Below, piece after piece: positions 38,035-48,157 of a stretch of 64,000 nt of DNA. Source of the DNA: Rhodobacteraceae bacterium DSL-40 (GTDB taxonomy: Bacteria; Pseudomonadota; Alphaproteobacteria; Rhodobacterales; Rhodobacteraceae); the NCBI GenBank assembly GCA_003258405.1, contig QKPN01000008.1, positions 62,001 through 126,000 on the forward strand, given 5' to 3'. Numbering within the stretch: position 1 is the stretch's first letter; each line of letters opens with the position of its first letter. The position numbers and the translations under genes are program-made. Under the pieces are notes generated by a model. The model saw nothing but the letters and a program-made list of their open reading frames with translations, did no database searches and had not been told where the DNA came from.

Positions 38035-38877
38035 ATGCGCCTTGCCTCCTTTTTCGCCGATGATGGCCCCAGCTATGGCATCGTGGAGGAGGGCGGCCTG
38101 CGCCCCGCCTCGCCCGATCTGCGCGCGCGCCACCCGGATCTCCGCGCGCTGCTCGCCGCCGACGCGACCGGGATGCTGGCAGCGGAGGCCGGGGAGGCCG
38201 TGCCGCTCGACGGCCTGTCTCTGCTGCCCCCGGTGCCGAACCCGGACAAGATCATCTGCATCGGGCTCAACTATGCCGCCCATATCCGGGAAATGGGGCG
38301 CAAGGCTGCGGATTACCCGTCGATCTTCACGCGCTATCCGAGCTCGATGCGAGGGTCCGGCGCGGTGCTGGTCCGGCCGCGGGCCTCCGCCGAGTATGAT
38401 TTCGAGGGCGAGCTCGCGGTGGTGATCGGCCGGGGCGGGCGCACCATCCCGGAGGCGCAGGCGCTCGATCATGTCGCGGGCTATACCTGCTTCATGGATG
38501 GCTCGATCCGCGACTTCCAGCGCCACACGACGCAGTTCTGGCCCGGCAAGAACTTTGTCGCCACGGGCGCTATGGGGCCCTGGATCGTGACGGCGGACGA
38601 GATCGCCGATCCCGCGGCGCTGAAGCTCGCGACCCGGCTCAACGGAGACGAGGTGCAGGCAAGCCCGGTGAGCGACCTGGCCTTTTCGGTGCCGCAGATC
38701 ATCGCCTATCTCTCGACGGTGACCGAACTCCTGCCGGGCGATGTGATCGCGACCGGCACGCCCGCGGGCGTGGGCGCCGGGCGCACGCCGCCGCTCTTTC
38801 TCAAGGCAGGCGACCGGATCGAGGTCGAGATCACCGGCATCGGCACGCTCTCGAACCCGGTCGCCGACGAGGCCTAG
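38035..38877 (+). CDS. Fumarylacetoacetate hydrolase-family protein
   Basis: The product is 280 residues from the ATG at 38035. It contains the FAH-family core: KIICIGLNYAAHIREMG, the metal triad EYDFEGELAVVIG (E-x-E pattern), YTCFMDGSIRDFQ and GDVIATGTPAGVG. Members hydrolyse or decarboxylate 2-keto acids with C-C bond cleavage using Mg or Mn. It follows the permease after three stem-loops. It may complete breakdown of the compound imported by that permease, but the substrate is open. Confidence 0.85.
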   Translation: MRLASFFADDGPSYGIVEEGGLRPASPDLRARHPDLRALLAADATGMLAAEAGEAVPLDGLSLLPPVPNPDKIICIGLNYAAHIREMGRKAADYPSIFTRYPSSMRGSGAVLVRPRASAEYDFEGELAVVIGRGGRTIPEAQALDHVAGYTCFMDGSIRDFQRHTTQFWPGKNFVATGAMGPWIVTADEIADPAALKLATRLNGDEVQASPVSDLAFSVPQIIAYLSTVTELLPGDVIATGTPAGVGAGRTPPLFLKAGDRIEVEITGIGTLSNPVADEA

Positions 38878-38893
38878 GCGCGGAGAGGCCGCC

Positions 38894-39919
38894 TCAGTCC
38901 GGCGGCTCCTCGCTCCATGGGGCGGTGTCCGCCGGCGGCACCGCGCGGCGGAAGGCGGCGGGGCTCTCGCCGGTCCATTTGCGGAAGGCGCGATGGAAGG
39001 CGCTCGGCTCGGTGAAGCCGACATCGGCCGCGATGGCGGCCACGCTGCGCGGGCTGTCGCGCAGCAGGCGCACCGCGGTGGCGCGGCGGATCTCGTCCTT
39101 GAGCGAGCGGAAGCTCTGACCCTCGGCCCGGAGCCTGCGGCGGAGCGTTGCGGGCGGCATCCGCATGCCACGGGCGAGCGTCTCGAAATCCGGCCAGTCG
39201 GCGGGGTCGGTGCGGCGCAGCTCGGCCCGGATCCCCGAGACGAGCCCGGCCTCGTGGCGGTAGTGGACGAGGATATTGGCCGGCGCCCCGCGCAGGAACA
39301 CCCGCAGCGCGCGTTCGGAGCGGATCGTCGGCAGCGCGAGATGGGCCGCATCGAAGGAGAGGCGGCTCACCGGCTGGTGGAAATGCACCGGCGCACCGAA
39401 GAAGGAGCCGTAATCGGCCCGGTGCTCGGGCGGCGCACAGGCGAGATCGACCCGGTGCAGTGGAATGCGGCGCCCGACGAGCCAGCAGGCGATGCCGTGC
39501 AGGATCAGCCAGAAGGTGCGGTAGGCGAAGGCCGTGCGCGGCGGCCCGTCGTTGACGAGCTCGATCACCGCCTCGCGCTCCTGCACGAGGAGCACGCCAT
39601 GCGGATCGTCGAGCACCACGCGCAGGAAGCGGAGCGCGCGGCGGAGCGCGCGTTCGAGCGTGCCGGCATGCAGCACGCAATGCCCGAGCAGGGTGAAGCT
39701 GCCCGGCCGCATCGGCCGCGCGCCCAGGCCGAAGAACTCGTCATCGGCGGCGACCGCCATCGCAAGCCAGAGCGTGCCGTACTGTTCGGCCGACACGGGC
39801 TCGGTGACCGTTTCGGGCAGACCCGCCTCGCGCAGAAGCGGCTTTACCGCGATTCCCTGCCGCCGGAGGCAATCCAGCGCATCCTCCACGAAGCCCGGAG
39901 AGATCATTCGCCGCTCCAT
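38894..39919 (-). CDS. AraC-family regulator with arabinose-binding-like N-terminal domain
   Basis: The product is 341 residues. The N-terminal domain (about 10-200) is of the Arabinose_bd type found in OruR/ArgR-like and MmsR-like regulators. The C-terminal AraC helix-turn-helix pair includes PATLRRRLRAEGQSFRSLKDEIR and VAAIAADVGFTEPSAFHRAFRKWTG. It is divergent from the acyl-CoA synthetase operon and probably activates it. The gap between them holds the dyad at 39952-39972. Confidence 0.88.
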   Translation of the reverse strand: MERRMISPGFVEDALDCLRRQGIAVKPLLREAGLPETVTEPVSAEQYGTLWLAMAVAADDEFFGLGARPMRPGSFTLLGHCVLHAGTLERALRRALRFLRVVLDDPHGVLLVQEREAVIELVNDGPPRTAFAYRTFWLILHGIACWLVGRRIPLHRVDLACAPPEHRADYGSFFGAPVHFHQPVSRLSFDAAHLALPTIRSERALRVFLRGAPANILVHYRHEAGLVSGIRAELRRTDPADWPDFETLARGMRMPPATLRRRLRAEGQSFRSLKDEIRRATAVRLLRDSPRSVAAIAADVGFTEPSAFHRAFRKWTGESPAAFRRAVPPADTAPWSEEPPD

Positions 39920-39951
39920 CGGCGCGGGCCTCCTCGAAACATGGCAAAACC

Positions 39952-39972
39952 GATCAAAAAATTAGATTGATC
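39952..39972. promoter_or_regulatory. Dyad between the AraC regulator and the acyl-CoA operon
   Basis: GATCAA (39952-39957) and TTGATC (39967-39972) form a perfect dyad with a 9-bp AT-rich spacer. It lies about 33 bp upstream of the AraC start and 94 bp before the synthetase start. Possible operator. Confidence 0.4.
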
Positions 39973-40065
39973 CCGTCCTCGTCTGCAACAGCGGAAAGGA
40001 CTACATCTGTGGGCAATGAGCCCTCACCCGGAGCGGCAAGGGGGCCCTGTTCAGGGAGGAAATCG

Positions 40066-41742
40066 ATGACGGACACCCTTACGGTCGACCGGACCGAGAC
40101 CTATGCGGCCGCCGTGGCGGCCTTCCGGCGCGAAGCGGTCGAGGCTCTGCTCGCGGGCAATCTGGAAACCGGCGTGAATGCCTGCGTCGAATGCTGCGAC
40201 CGCCACGTGGCGGCGGGCGGCACCGCGCTCGACTGGATCGGCAGCGACGGCCGGCAGGAAAGCTACAGCTTTGCGCAGATGCAGGCGCTTTCGGCGCAGG
40301 TCGCGAACCTGCTGGCGGACCAGGGCGTCGGGCCCGGCGATGTGGTGGCCGGGATGCTCCCGCGCCGGCCGGAGCTGCTGGCGCTCATCCTCGGGACCTG
40401 GCGGGCCGGGGCGGTCTACCAGCCGCTCTTCACCGCCTTCGGGCCGAAGGCGATCGAGCACCGGCTCGCGACCAGCGGCGCGAAGCTCCTGGTGACCGAC
40501 ACCGCCAACCGCGACAAGCTCGACGAGATCCCCGCGCGGCCGAAGACCGCAGTGGTGCGCGCCGCCTATGATGCGCCGCTGACACCCGGCGATCTCGATT
40601 TCGCCTCCGAGCTGGCCAGCCAGCCGGACACCTTCGAGCCGGTGATGCGCAAGGGCAGCGATCTCTTCCTGATGATGTCGACCTCGGGCACGACGGGGCT
40701 TCCGAAGGGGGTGCCGGTGCCGCTCAACGCGCTGCTTTCCTTCGGCGTCTACATGCGCGATGCGATCGACCTGCGCCCCGGCGACCGGTTCTGGAACATC
40801 GCGGACCCGGGCTGGGCCTATGGGCTCTATTACGCGGTGACCGGGCCGCTCATGCTCGGCCATGCCACGACCTTCCATGACGGGCCGTTCACGGTCGAAA
40901 GCACCTACGACATCATCGAGAAGCTCGGGATCTCCAATCTGGCCGGGGCACCGACGGCGTTCCGCCTGCTGATTGCGGCGGGACCGGAGGCGGCGGAGCG
41001 GGTGAAGGGGCGGCTGCGCGTGGTCAGCAGCGCGGGCGAGCCGCTCAATCCGGAAGTGATCCGCTGGTTTGCCGAGCATCTCGGCGCGCCGATCCATGAC
41101 CATTACGGCCAGACGGAACTCGGAATGGTGGTGAACAACCATCACCGTCTCACCCATGCCGTCCATCCCGGCTCGGCGGGCTTCGCCATGCCCGGCTACC
41201 GCGTCGCGGTGCTCGATGACGAGGGCCACGAGCTCGGGCCGAACGAGCCCGGCGTGCTCGCCATCGATCTCGCCCGGTCGCCGCTCCTCTGGTTTACCGG
41301 CTACTGGCAGAAGGACACGCCGGCGCTTGCGGGCGGCTACTACCGCACCGGCGACACCGTGGAGCTCGAGGAAGACGGCAGCGTGAGCTTCGTCGGGCGC
41401 AGCGATGATGTCATCACTTCCTCGGGCTACCGCATCGGGCCGTTCGATGTCGAAAGCGCGCTGATCGAGCATCCCGCGGTGATGGAGACGGCCGTGATCG
41501 GCGTGCCCGATCCCGAGCGCACCGAAATCGTGAAGGCCTATGTCGTGCTCTCGAAGGGGTATGAGCCTTCCGACGAACTGGAGGAGGAGCTGAAGCTCCA
41601 TGTCCGCCACCGGCTCTCGGCGCATGCCTATCCGCGCGCGATAGAGTTCATGGACGAGCTGCCGAAGACGCCGAGCGGCAAGCTGCAGCGCTTCATGCTC
41701 CGGCGGATGGAAGCGGCGCGGGCCGACGGCGCGGAGGACTGA
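40066..41742 (+). CDS. Acyl-CoA synthetase (AMP-forming)
   Basis: The product is 558 residues from the ATG at 40066 with AGGGAGGA as ribosome site. The AMP-binding motif is [11 protein letters not shown] (205-215); later motifs are [24 protein letters not shown] and the C-terminal lysine region [11 protein letters not shown]. The layout is that of acetyl/medium-chain acyl-CoA synthetases. It heads an operon of beta-oxidation enzymes, so it should activate the acid that the pathway degrades. A branched short-chain acid is the best inference from the racemase and dehydrogenase partners. Confidence 0.9.
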   Translation: MTDTLTVDRTETYAAAVAAFRREAVEALLAGNLETGVNACVECCDRHVAAGGTALDWIGSDGRQESYSFAQMQALSAQVANLLADQGVGPGDVVAGMLPRRPELLALILGTWRAGAVYQPLFTAFGPKAIEHRLATSGAKLLVTDTANRDKLDEIPARPKTAVVRAAYDAPLTPGDLDFASELASQPDTFEPVMRKGSDLFLMMSTSGTTGLPKGVPVPLNALLSFGVYMRDAIDLRPGDRFWNIADPGWAYGLYYAVTGPLMLGHATTFHDGPFTVESTYDIIEKLGISNLAGAPTAFRLLIAAGPEAAERVKGRLRVVSSAGEPLNPEVIRWFAEHLGAPIHDHYGQTELGMVVNNHHRLTHAVHPGSAGFAMPGYRVAVLDDEGHELGPNEPGVLAIDLARSPLLWFTGYWQKDTPALAGGYYRTGDTVELEEDGSVSFVGRSDDVITSSGYRIGPFDVESALIEHPAVMETAVIGVPDPERTEIVKAYVVLSKGYEPSDELEEELKLHVRHRLSAHAYPRAIEFMDELPKTPSGKLQRFMLRRMEAARADGAED

Positions 41743-41746
41743 GGCC

Positions 41747-42514
41747 ATGCAGATCAGCGACAGGGTGTTTCTCGTCACCGGCGCCGGATCGGGGTTGGGG
41801 GCGGCGGTGGCGCGCATGCTGGCGGCCAACGGCGGCCGGGTGGCGCTACTCGACGTGAACCGCGCGGCGGGCGACGCGATGGCCGAAGAGCTCGGTGCGG
41901 CCGCGCTCTTCTGCCCAACGGATGTCACCAGCGCCGCGGATGGCGAGGCGGCGGTTGCGGCGGCGCGCGCGGCCTTCGGGCGGGTCGATGGCCTCGTGAA
42001 CTGTGCGGGCATCGCGCCGGGCGAGAAGATCGTCGGGCGCGAGGGGCCGCACAAGCTCGAGAGCTTTGCCCGCGCGGTCTCGATCAACCTCATCGGCACC
42101 TTCAACATGCTGCGCCTCGCGGCGGACGCCATTGCCAAGCAGGCGCCAGACGAGAGCGGCGAGCGGGGCGTGATCGTCAACACCGCCTCGATCGCGGCCT
42201 TCGACGGGCAGATCGGCCAGGCGGCCTATGCGGCCTCGAAGGGCGGCGTTGCCGCGCTCACCCTGCCTGCGGCACGCGAGCTTGCCCGCCTCGGCATCCG
42301 GGTCGTCACCATCGCGCCCGGGATCTTCGGCACACCGATGATGTCGGGCCTGCCGCAGGAGGTGCAGGATTCGCTCGGGGCGAGTGTGCCCTTCCCGCCG
42401 CGGCTCGGCCGGCCGGAGGAATATGCCGGGCTCGTGCAGCACATTCTCGGCAACCAGATGCTGAACGGCGAGGTCATCCGCATCGACGGCGCGCTCAGGA
42501 TGGCGCCGAAATAG
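41747..42514 (+). CDS. Short-chain 3-hydroxyacyl-CoA dehydrogenase (HSD10-like SDR)
   Basis: The product is 255 residues: TGAGSGLG (11-18) for NAD binding, NCAG near 84, and the catalytic Y161-x-x-x-K165 (YAASK) with an upstream [11 protein letters not shown] serine. The [10 protein letters not shown] and [10 protein letters not shown] segments resemble type II 3-hydroxyacyl-CoA dehydrogenase (HSD17B10), which oxidises 2-methyl-3-hydroxybutyryl-CoA in isoleucine breakdown. It lies 4 bp after the synthetase and before the thiolase. Substrate assignment is inferred from similarity and context. Confidence 0.85.
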   Translation: MQISDRVFLVTGAGSGLGAAVARMLAANGGRVALLDVNRAAGDAMAEELGAAALFCPTDVTSAADGEAAVAAARAAFGRVDGLVNCAGIAPGEKIVGREGPHKLESFARAVSINLIGTFNMLRLAADAIAKQAPDESGERGVIVNTASIAAFDGQIGQAAYAASKGGVAALTLPAARELARLGIRVVTIAPGIFGTPMMSGLPQEVQDSLGASVPFPPRLGRPEEYAGLVQHILGNQMLNGEVIRIDGALRMAPK

Positions 42515-42600
42515 CGCTTGTGGCCCGCCCAGATGCGAAGCCGGGTGGCGGCGCCTCGGACGTGTGCCCGCCGGCTCCTTGAAATTCAGGAGGAAGAACC

Positions 42601-43791
42601 ATGACAGCAGAAGATCCCGTCGTCATCGTCGGGGCTGCACGCACGCCCATGGGCGGCTTTCAGGGCGATCTGGCCGGGGCCCGCGCGAGCGAGCTTGGCG
42701 CCGCCGCGATCGGCGCGGCGCTGGAGCGCGCGGGCGTTGCGGCCGAGACCGTCGAGGAGATCGTCTTCGGCTGCGTCCTGCCCGCGGGCCAGGGCCAGGC
42801 GCCCGCCCGGCAGGCAGCGCTCAAGGCGGGGCTCCCCCTTGGCGCCGGGGCCACGACCGTCAACAAGATGTGCGGCTCGGGCATGAAGGCCGCGATGCTC
42901 GCCCACGACATGATCCGCGCGGGCTCGGGGGACGTGATGGTCGCCGGCGGCATGGAGAGCATGACCAACGCGCCCTATCTCCTTGAAAAGGCGCGTGGCG
43001 GCTACCGGATGGGGCATGGGCAGATCCTCGATCACATGTTCCTCGACGGGCTGGAGGACGCCTATGACAAGGGCCGCCTGATGGGGACTTTCGCCGAGGA
43101 TTGCGCCGAGGCCTACCAGTTCACCCGCGAGGCGCAGGACGCCTATGCGATCACCTCGCTCCGGCGCGCCCAGAAGGCGATCGAGGACGGGAGCTTCGCG
43201 GCCGAGGTCGCGCCCGTCACCGTGCGCGCCCGCCGCGCCGAGACCGTGGTCTCGATCGACGAGCAGCCGGGCAAGGCGCGGATCGACAAGATCCCGAGCC
43301 TGAAACCCGCCTTCCGCGAGGGCGGCACGGTGACGGCGGCCAATTCGAGCTCGATCTCGGACGGGGCGGCGGCCATGGTGCTGATGCGCCGCTCGGAGGC
43401 CGAGAAGCGCGGGCTCACGCCCAGGGCGGTGATCGTCGGCCACGCGACCCATGCCGACAAGCCGAACCTCTTCCCGACCGCTCCGATCGGCTCGGTGCGC
43501 AAGCTCGCGGCGAAGACCGGATGGAATCTCGCCGATGTCGATCTCTTCGAGGTGAACGAGGCCTTCGCGGTGGTCGCCATGGCGGCGATGCGCGATCTCG
43601 ACCTGCCGCACGACAAGGTGAACGTCCACGGCGGCGCCTGTGCTCTCGGCCATCCGATCGGCGCCTCGGGCGCGCGGGTGATGGTGACGCTGCTTGCCGC
43701 GCTGGAGAAATACGATCTCAGGCGCGGGATCGCCTCGCTCTGCATCGGCGGCGGCGAAGCGACCGCCGTTGCGCTCGAACGGGTGTCGTGA
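42601..43791 (+). CDS. Acetyl-CoA C-acyltransferase (thiolase)
   Basis: The product is 396 residues with a complete thiolase active site: nucleophile C91 ([10 protein letters not shown]), [11 protein letters not shown]351 ([12 protein letters not shown]) and C381 (CIGGGEA). AGGAGGAA precedes the start. It would cleave a 3-ketoacyl-CoA to acetyl-CoA and a shorter acyl-CoA, or run the reverse. The stop shares one base with the acyl-CoA dehydrogenase start. In the proposed pathway it splits 2-methylacetoacetyl-CoA. Confidence 0.93.
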   Translation: MTAEDPVVIVGAARTPMGGFQGDLAGARASELGAAAIGAALERAGVAAETVEEIVFGCVLPAGQGQAPARQAALKAGLPLGAGATTVNKMCGSGMKAAMLAHDMIRAGSGDVMVAGGMESMTNAPYLLEKARGGYRMGHGQILDHMFLDGLEDAYDKGRLMGTFAEDCAEAYQFTREAQDAYAITSLRRAQKAIEDGSFAAEVAPVTVRARRAETVVSIDEQPGKARIDKIPSLKPAFREGGTVTAANSSSISDGAAAMVLMRRSEAEKRGLTPRAVIVGHATHADKPNLFPTAPIGSVRKLAAKTGWNLADVDLFEVNEAFAVVAMAAMRDLDLPHDKVNVHGGACALGHPIGASGARVMVTLLAALEKYDLRRGIASLCIGGGEATAVALERVS

Positions 43792-44918
43792 TGCTGCTCA
43801 CGGAGACCCAGACCCAGATCCGCGATGCGGCGCGCGATTTCGCACAGGAGCGCCTTGCGCCGGGGGCGGCGGCGCGCGACGCACAGCACGCCTTCCCGCG
43901 CGAGGAGTTGCGCGAGATGGGGGCCCTCGGCTTTCTCGGCATGCTCGTGCCGGAGGAGCACGGCGGCTCGGAGACCGGCATGATCGCTTATGCGCTGGCG
44001 CTCGAGGAGATCGCCGCCGGCGATGGCGCCTGCTCGACCATCGTCTCGGTCCACAGCTCGGTCGGCTGCGTGCCGATCCTGCGCTTCGGCACCGAGGATC
44101 AGAAGGCACGCTTCCTGCCGAAGATGGCCGCGGGCGAATGGATCGGGGGGTTTGCCCTCACCGAGCCGCAGGCAGGCTCGGACGCCTCGGCGCTGAAGAC
44201 CCGCGCCCGGCGCGATGGCGATGCCTATGTGATCGACGGCGCCAAGCAGTTCATCACCTCGGGTCAGAACGGCAAGGTGATCATCGTCTTCGCGGCAACC
44301 GATCCGGCGGCGGGCAAGAAGGGCATCTCGGCCTTCATCGTGCCGACGGACACGCCCGGCTACGAGGTGGTGCGCGTCGAGGACAAGCTCGGCCAGCATT
44401 CCTCCGACACCTGCGCGCTCGCCTTCACGGACATGCGCGTGCCGGTCGAGAACCGGCTCGGGGCGGAGGGCGAGGGCTACCGGATCGCGCTCGCCAATCT
44501 CGAGGGCGGCCGGATCGGCATCGCGGCCCAGTCGGTCGGCATGGCACGGGCGGCCTTCGAGGCGGCGCGGGACTATGCCCGCGAGCGGGTGACTTTCGGG
44601 CGGCCGATCATCGAGCATCAGGCCATTGCCTTCCGGCTTGCCGACATGGCGACGCGGATCGAGGCGGCGCGCCAGATGGTGCTCCATGCCGCGGCGCTGC
44701 GCGAGGCGGGCCAGCCCTGTCTGCAGGAGGCTTCGATGGCCAAGCTCTTCGCGTCGGAAACCGCCGAGGCCGTCTGTTCGGCGGCGATCCAGATCCACGG
44801 CGGCTACGGCTATCTCGCCGACTATCCGGTCGAGCGGATCTACCGCGACGTGCGGGTCTGCCAGATCTACGAGGGCACGAGCGACGTCCAGAGGATCGTC
44901 ATCGCGCGGGGGCTCTGA
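43791..44918 (+). CDS. Acyl-CoA dehydrogenase (short/branched-chain type)
   Basis: The product is 375 residues. Family features include [17 protein letters not shown], the FAD-binding region and [21 protein letters not shown] in short form (GGYGYLxDYPVER). The catalytic base is E361 in IYEGTSDVQ, the C-terminal position typical of short-chain and branched (2-methyl) acyl-CoA dehydrogenases. It introduces the double bond, passing electrons to ETF. Start ATG overlaps the thiolase stop by one base. Confidence 0.93.
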   Translation: MLLTETQTQIRDAARDFAQERLAPGAAARDAQHAFPREELREMGALGFLGMLVPEEHGGSETGMIAYALALEEIAAGDGACSTIVSVHSSVGCVPILRFGTEDQKARFLPKMAAGEWIGGFALTEPQAGSDASALKTRARRDGDAYVIDGAKQFITSGQNGKVIIVFAATDPAAGKKGISAFIVPTDTPGYEVVRVEDKLGQHSSDTCALAFTDMRVPVENRLGAEGEGYRIALANLEGGRIGIAAQSVGMARAAFEAARDYARERVTFGRPIIEHQAIAFRLADMATRIEAARQMVLHAAALREAGQPCLQEASMAKLFASETAEAVCSAAIQIHGGYGYLADYPVERIYRDVRVCQIYEGTSDVQRIVIARGL

Positions 44919-44919
44919 G

Positions 44920-46074
44920 ATGGGCCGGGCCGGACCGCTCGCCGGGGTGCGGGTGATCGATCTCTCGCGCCTCGCGCCGGGGCCCTACTGCACCATGCTG
45001 CTGGCCGACATGGGCGCGGAGGTGATCGCGGTCGGCGGCGGGCGCACCGGGGTTGCCATTCCGGAGTTCGGCCGCGGCAAGCGGCAGATCCGCCTCGATC
45101 TCAAGAGCGCGGCGGGCCGCGAGGCGCTGCACCGGCTGGTCGAAGGCGCCGATGTGGTGGTCGAGGGCTTCCGGCCCGGCGCCGCGGCGCGGATCGGCGC
45201 CGACCGGGAGACGCTCGCCGCGCTCAATCCGCGCCTCGTCTACTGCTCGCTGACCGGCTATGGCCAGACCGGGCCACGGGCCCAGGAGGCGGGGCATGAC
45301 ATCAACTACCTCGCGCTTTCGGGTGTGCTCGGAGCGATGGGGCCGAGCGGGGAGCCGCCGATACCGCCGCTCAACCTCGTGGCGGATTTCGCGGGCGGCA
45401 GCCTGATGGCCGCCCTCGGCATTCTCGCCGCCCTGCTGGAGGCACGCGCGACGGGCCGGGGCCGGCATGTGGATGCGGCAATGATCGACGGATCGCTCTC
45501 GCTCATGGCGATGCATCTGCCGCTCTGGCACAGCCCCTGGTGGCCGGAGCGAGGCGAGGGCCTGCTTGGCGGCGGCGCGCCCTTCTACCGCAGCTATGCC
45601 TGTGCGGACGGGAAGTTCGTGGCGGTCGGCGCCATCGAGCCGCCGTTCTTCGCGGCGCTCTGGGGCGGGCTCGGCCTGGGAACGGCGCCCGATCACATGG
45701 ACAAGGACGCCTGGCCCGCGATCGAGGCGGCGCTTGCCGAGGCCTTCGCGCAGCGCCCGCGCGACGACTGGACAGAGGTCTTTGCCGGGACCGACGCCTG
45801 TGTCACGCCGGTACTCGCCCCCGACGAGGTCTGGCGCGAGCCGCATTTCGCCGCGCGCCATCCGGGCTGGCCGGCGGGGACCGTGCCGCCGGCGCCACGC
45901 TTCGGCACGGCTCCGCCCGAGCCGCCCGAAGCCCTGGCGGCTGATTGCACCGAGGCGGTGCTGGCCGGGCTCGGCCTCGACCCCGACGAGATCCGGGCGG
46001 CGATCGGCGCAACGGCCGGGGTCCGCCCGGGGCTCGACTGGCCGCCCGCGTTCAGCGGGGGCGGGGCAGACTGA
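44920..46074 (+). CDS. Alpha-methylacyl-CoA racemase (CaiB/BaiF family III)
   Basis: The product is 384 residues. The catalytic trio of racemases is visible as H126-D127 (GHDINYLALSG), D156 (VADFAGG) and E240 (GAIEPPFF), in the same positions as His126, Asp156 and Glu241 of the mycobacterial racemase MCR. CoA transferases of the same fold use the aspartate as nucleophile, but the GHDINYLALSG motif marks a racemase. It epimerises (R)- and (S)-2-methylacyl-CoA so that the stereospecific dehydrogenase can act. It is the last gene of the operon, with its ATG 2 bp after the previous stop. Confidence 0.9.
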   Translation: MGRAGPLAGVRVIDLSRLAPGPYCTMLLADMGAEVIAVGGGRTGVAIPEFGRGKRQIRLDLKSAAGREALHRLVEGADVVVEGFRPGAAARIGADRETLAALNPRLVYCSLTGYGQTGPRAQEAGHDINYLALSGVLGAMGPSGEPPIPPLNLVADFAGGSLMAALGILAALLEARATGRGRHVDAAMIDGSLSLMAMHLPLWHSPWWPERGEGLLGGGAPFYRSYACADGKFVAVGAIEPPFFAALWGGLGLGTAPDHMDKDAWPAIEAALAEAFAQRPRDDWTEVFAGTDACVTPVLAPDEVWREPHFAARHPGWPAGTVPPAPRFGTAPPEPPEALAADCTEAVLAGLGLDPDEIRAAIGATAGVRPGLDWPPAFSGGGAD

Positions 46075-46083
46075 CCGCCGCGC

Positions 46084-47247
46084 TCAGGGCTCCTGACGCG
46101 CGCGGCGGGGTGCGGGCCGGAGGCTCGTGGCCAGCGGCACGATCGCGAGCGCGAGCACGGCGATCAACCCGAAGGCATGGGTGAGCGAGGTCATCGCCGC
46201 AATGAAGCCGATGGCGGGCGGACCCACCAGCATGCCACCATAGGCCAGTGTCGCGACACTTGCGATAGCGCTGCCCGGCGGGATCTCGCCATCATTGGCC
46301 GCGCGCGAGAAGGCGAGCGGGAAGACGATGGCATAGCCCACCCCCATGAGCCCGAAGCCTGCGAGAGCGACGCCGAAGCTTCCGCCCAGCAGCGCCGTCA
46401 GCGCGCCGCCCGCGGCGAGCAGGCCGCTGATCCGCGCGCTCGTCACCGGGCCGAGACGGCGCACGACCTGATCCCCGGCGAGACGGGCCAGCACCATCGC
46501 CGCGGAAAAGACGGCATAGCCAAGCGCCGCCTGTGCCTCGCTCGCGCCGACCACGGTGGCGAGGAAGACCGCGCTCCAGTCGGCCATCGCCCCTTCGCCG
46601 AGCGCGGAGGCCAGTGCGATCAGGCCGACGAGGGCGAGCGCGCCGCGGGGAAGCGCGAAGACGCTGCCGCCCTCGACCCGCGCGGACGCCCAGGAGATCG
46701 TGGCAAACGCCAGCACCAGGCCGCTGAGCACGAGGCTCACCAGCGGGAAATGCAGCGCAGGCGACAGGCCCGCACTGGCCGCGAGCGCGCCCGAGCCCGC
46801 GCCGATCCCGGCGCCGAGACTGAATACGGCATGGAAGGAGGACATGACCGGCCGGCCCATGTGGCGCTCGACCTCCGCCGCCCAAGCGTTCATCGCGACG
46901 TCCATGCCACCCTGCGCTGCCCCGAAGAAGACCATGCCGACGGCGAGCAGCGGCACGGCGGGAGCAAACGGCAGGAGCGCGACCACGACGGCCGAGAAGA
47001 GCGCGAGGCGCAGGCTGAGCGGCGCAGCACCCCGCCGGTCGGCCATGCGGCCGGCGAGCGGGAAGCAGAGGATCGAGCCGAAGGCCATGCAGAGGAGCAG
47101 GAGGCCGAGGCGATCCGCCGTGAGGTCGAAGCGCTCCACGAAGACCGGAATGCGCGAGGCCCAGGCGCCGAAAAGGCCGCCGTTGAGGAAGAAGACGGCG
47201 GCGACGGCAAGCCATGGCGTGCGCCGCGCGCGGAGGATGTCAGGCAA
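46084..47247 (-). CDS. MFS transporter
   Basis: The product is 387 residues with 12 membrane segments and features of the fucose/sugar or YfkF-like MFS group: [14 protein letters not shown] near the N-terminus, [12 protein letters not shown] (loop 2-3) and [28 protein letters not shown] in pieces. The likely start is a TTG at 47247, with GGAG seven bases upstream and an 8-bp overlap with the deoR-like gene. An ATG at 47301 would overlap it by 62 bp. Cargo unknown. Confidence 0.8.
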   Translation of the reverse strand: MPDILRARRTPWLAVAAVFFLNGGLFGAWASRIPVFVERFDLTADRLGLLLLCMAFGSILCFPLAGRMADRRGAAPLSLRLALFSAVVVALLPFAPAVPLLAVGMVFFGAAQGGMDVAMNAWAAEVERHMGRPVMSSFHAVFSLGAGIGAGSGALAASAGLSPALHFPLVSLVLSGLVLAFATISWASARVEGGSVFALPRGALALVGLIALASALGEGAMADWSAVFLATVVGASEAQAALGYAVFSAAMVLARLAGDQVVRRLGPVTSARISGLLAAGGALTALLGGSFGVALAGFGLMGVGYAIVFPLAFSRAANDGEIPPGSAIASVATLAYGGMLVGPPAIGFIAAMTSLTHAFGLIAVLALAIVPLATSLRPAPRRARQEP

Positions 47248-47989
47248 GGGAAATCTCCAGTCCCTGCGCCGCGAAGGGCGCGGTGGTTTCGGGGGATGCA
47301 TCGGTGACGAGCACGTCAAGCTCGGATGGCGCAAGGGTGCGGTGGCGGGCCCGGCGGCCGAGCTTCTCGCCGCCCGTCAGCACCAGCGCGAGGCGGGCGG
47401 CGCGCGCCATGGCGCGCTTGGCGACGCTCTCCTCGAGATCGTCGGAGGAAAGGCCGAAGGCCGCATCGAGCCCGCAGGCGCCAAGCACCGCGACATCCGC
47501 TGCGACCTCGGCGAGCATCGCCTCGCAGGGCGCGCCGACCGCGATGCCGCCGGGGGCGCTGATCCGGCCGGGCAGGGTGATGGTCTCGATGCCGGACTGA
47601 TGCGTTGCCGCGGCGACGAAGGGCGAGGGGGTCACGACGACGAGCCCCGGCGCCGGCCGGAGCGCACGGGCGAGCGCCAGAACGGTGGTGCCCCCGTCGA
47701 GGAGGAGCGTTGCCGCCCCCTCGAGCCGGGCCAGCGCACAGGCCACGAGCGCGGACGGCACCGGCGCCTCGAGCCTCTCGCGAAGCGCCACGGCCGGCGC
47801 GCCCATCGGCACCGCGCCCCCGCGCACCCGCTGCGCCGCGCCAAGGCGCTCGAGCGCAATCAGGTCGCGCCGGACGGTATCGACCGAGATGGCGAACTCG
47901 TCGGCGAGCGCGCTCGCCACCAGCGGCGCGCCGTCGGCAAGGCGCCGGCGGAGGATGGAGAGCCGGATTTCGGGGTTGTTGAGATCCAT
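47240..47989 (-). CDS. DeoR-family transcriptional regulator
   Basis: The product is 249 residues with the N-terminal DeoR winged helix ([23 protein letters not shown], about 28-50) and the C-terminal sugar-phosphate sensor domain ([40 protein letters not shown]). It precedes and overlaps an MFS transporter gene, which it probably regulates in response to a phosphorylated sugar. A promoter with 10-bp-phased TGCA repeats lies upstream. Confidence 0.9.
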   Translation of the reverse strand: MDLNNPEIRLSILRRRLADGAPLVASALADEFAISVDTVRRDLIALERLGAAQRVRGGAVPMGAPAVALRERLEAPVPSALVACALARLEGAATLLLDGGTTVLALARALRPAPGLVVVTPSPFVAAATHQSGIETITLPGRISAPGGIAVGAPCEAMLAEVAADVAVLGACGLDAAFGLSSDDLEESVAKRAMARAARLALVLTGGEKLGRRARHRTLAPSELDVLVTDASPETTAPFAAQGLEISLA

Positions 47990-47998
47990 CTTGTCTTC

Positions 47999-48052
47999 CG
48001 CAGAATCATGCACAAACCTGCAATATCCTGCATATTCCCTCGGGTCAATGCA
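47999..48052 (-). promoter_or_regulatory. Helically phased TGCA repeats upstream of deoR
   Basis: TGCA occurs at 48009, 48019, 48029 and 48049, and the related CGCA at 47999, all at 10-bp or 20-bp spacing. The array covers the region just upstream of the DeoR-like start codon (47989). DeoR proteins typically bind direct repeats, so this is a good operator candidate. Confidence 0.5.
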
Positions 48053-48157
48053 CGCTCCGCCCGCCGAGCCGGGTTGAAATCCCCCGCCGGTCAGGACAGA
48101 TGTGCGGTGACAGCGTGCGGGCGGGACCCGGCGCAGAAACACAAGACGGGGGAGGCG

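Noticed and set aside
44920-46074. Formyl-CoA or other CoA transferase
   Set aside because: The GHDINYLALSG motif with H126, D156 and E240 marks an alpha-methylacyl-CoA racemase rather than a transferase.
46556-48157. A long upstream extension of the ABC-exporter ATPase frame across the MFS and DeoR genes
   Set aside because: It is antisense to both, and the ATG at 48158 with GGAGG is the normal start of the ATPase.
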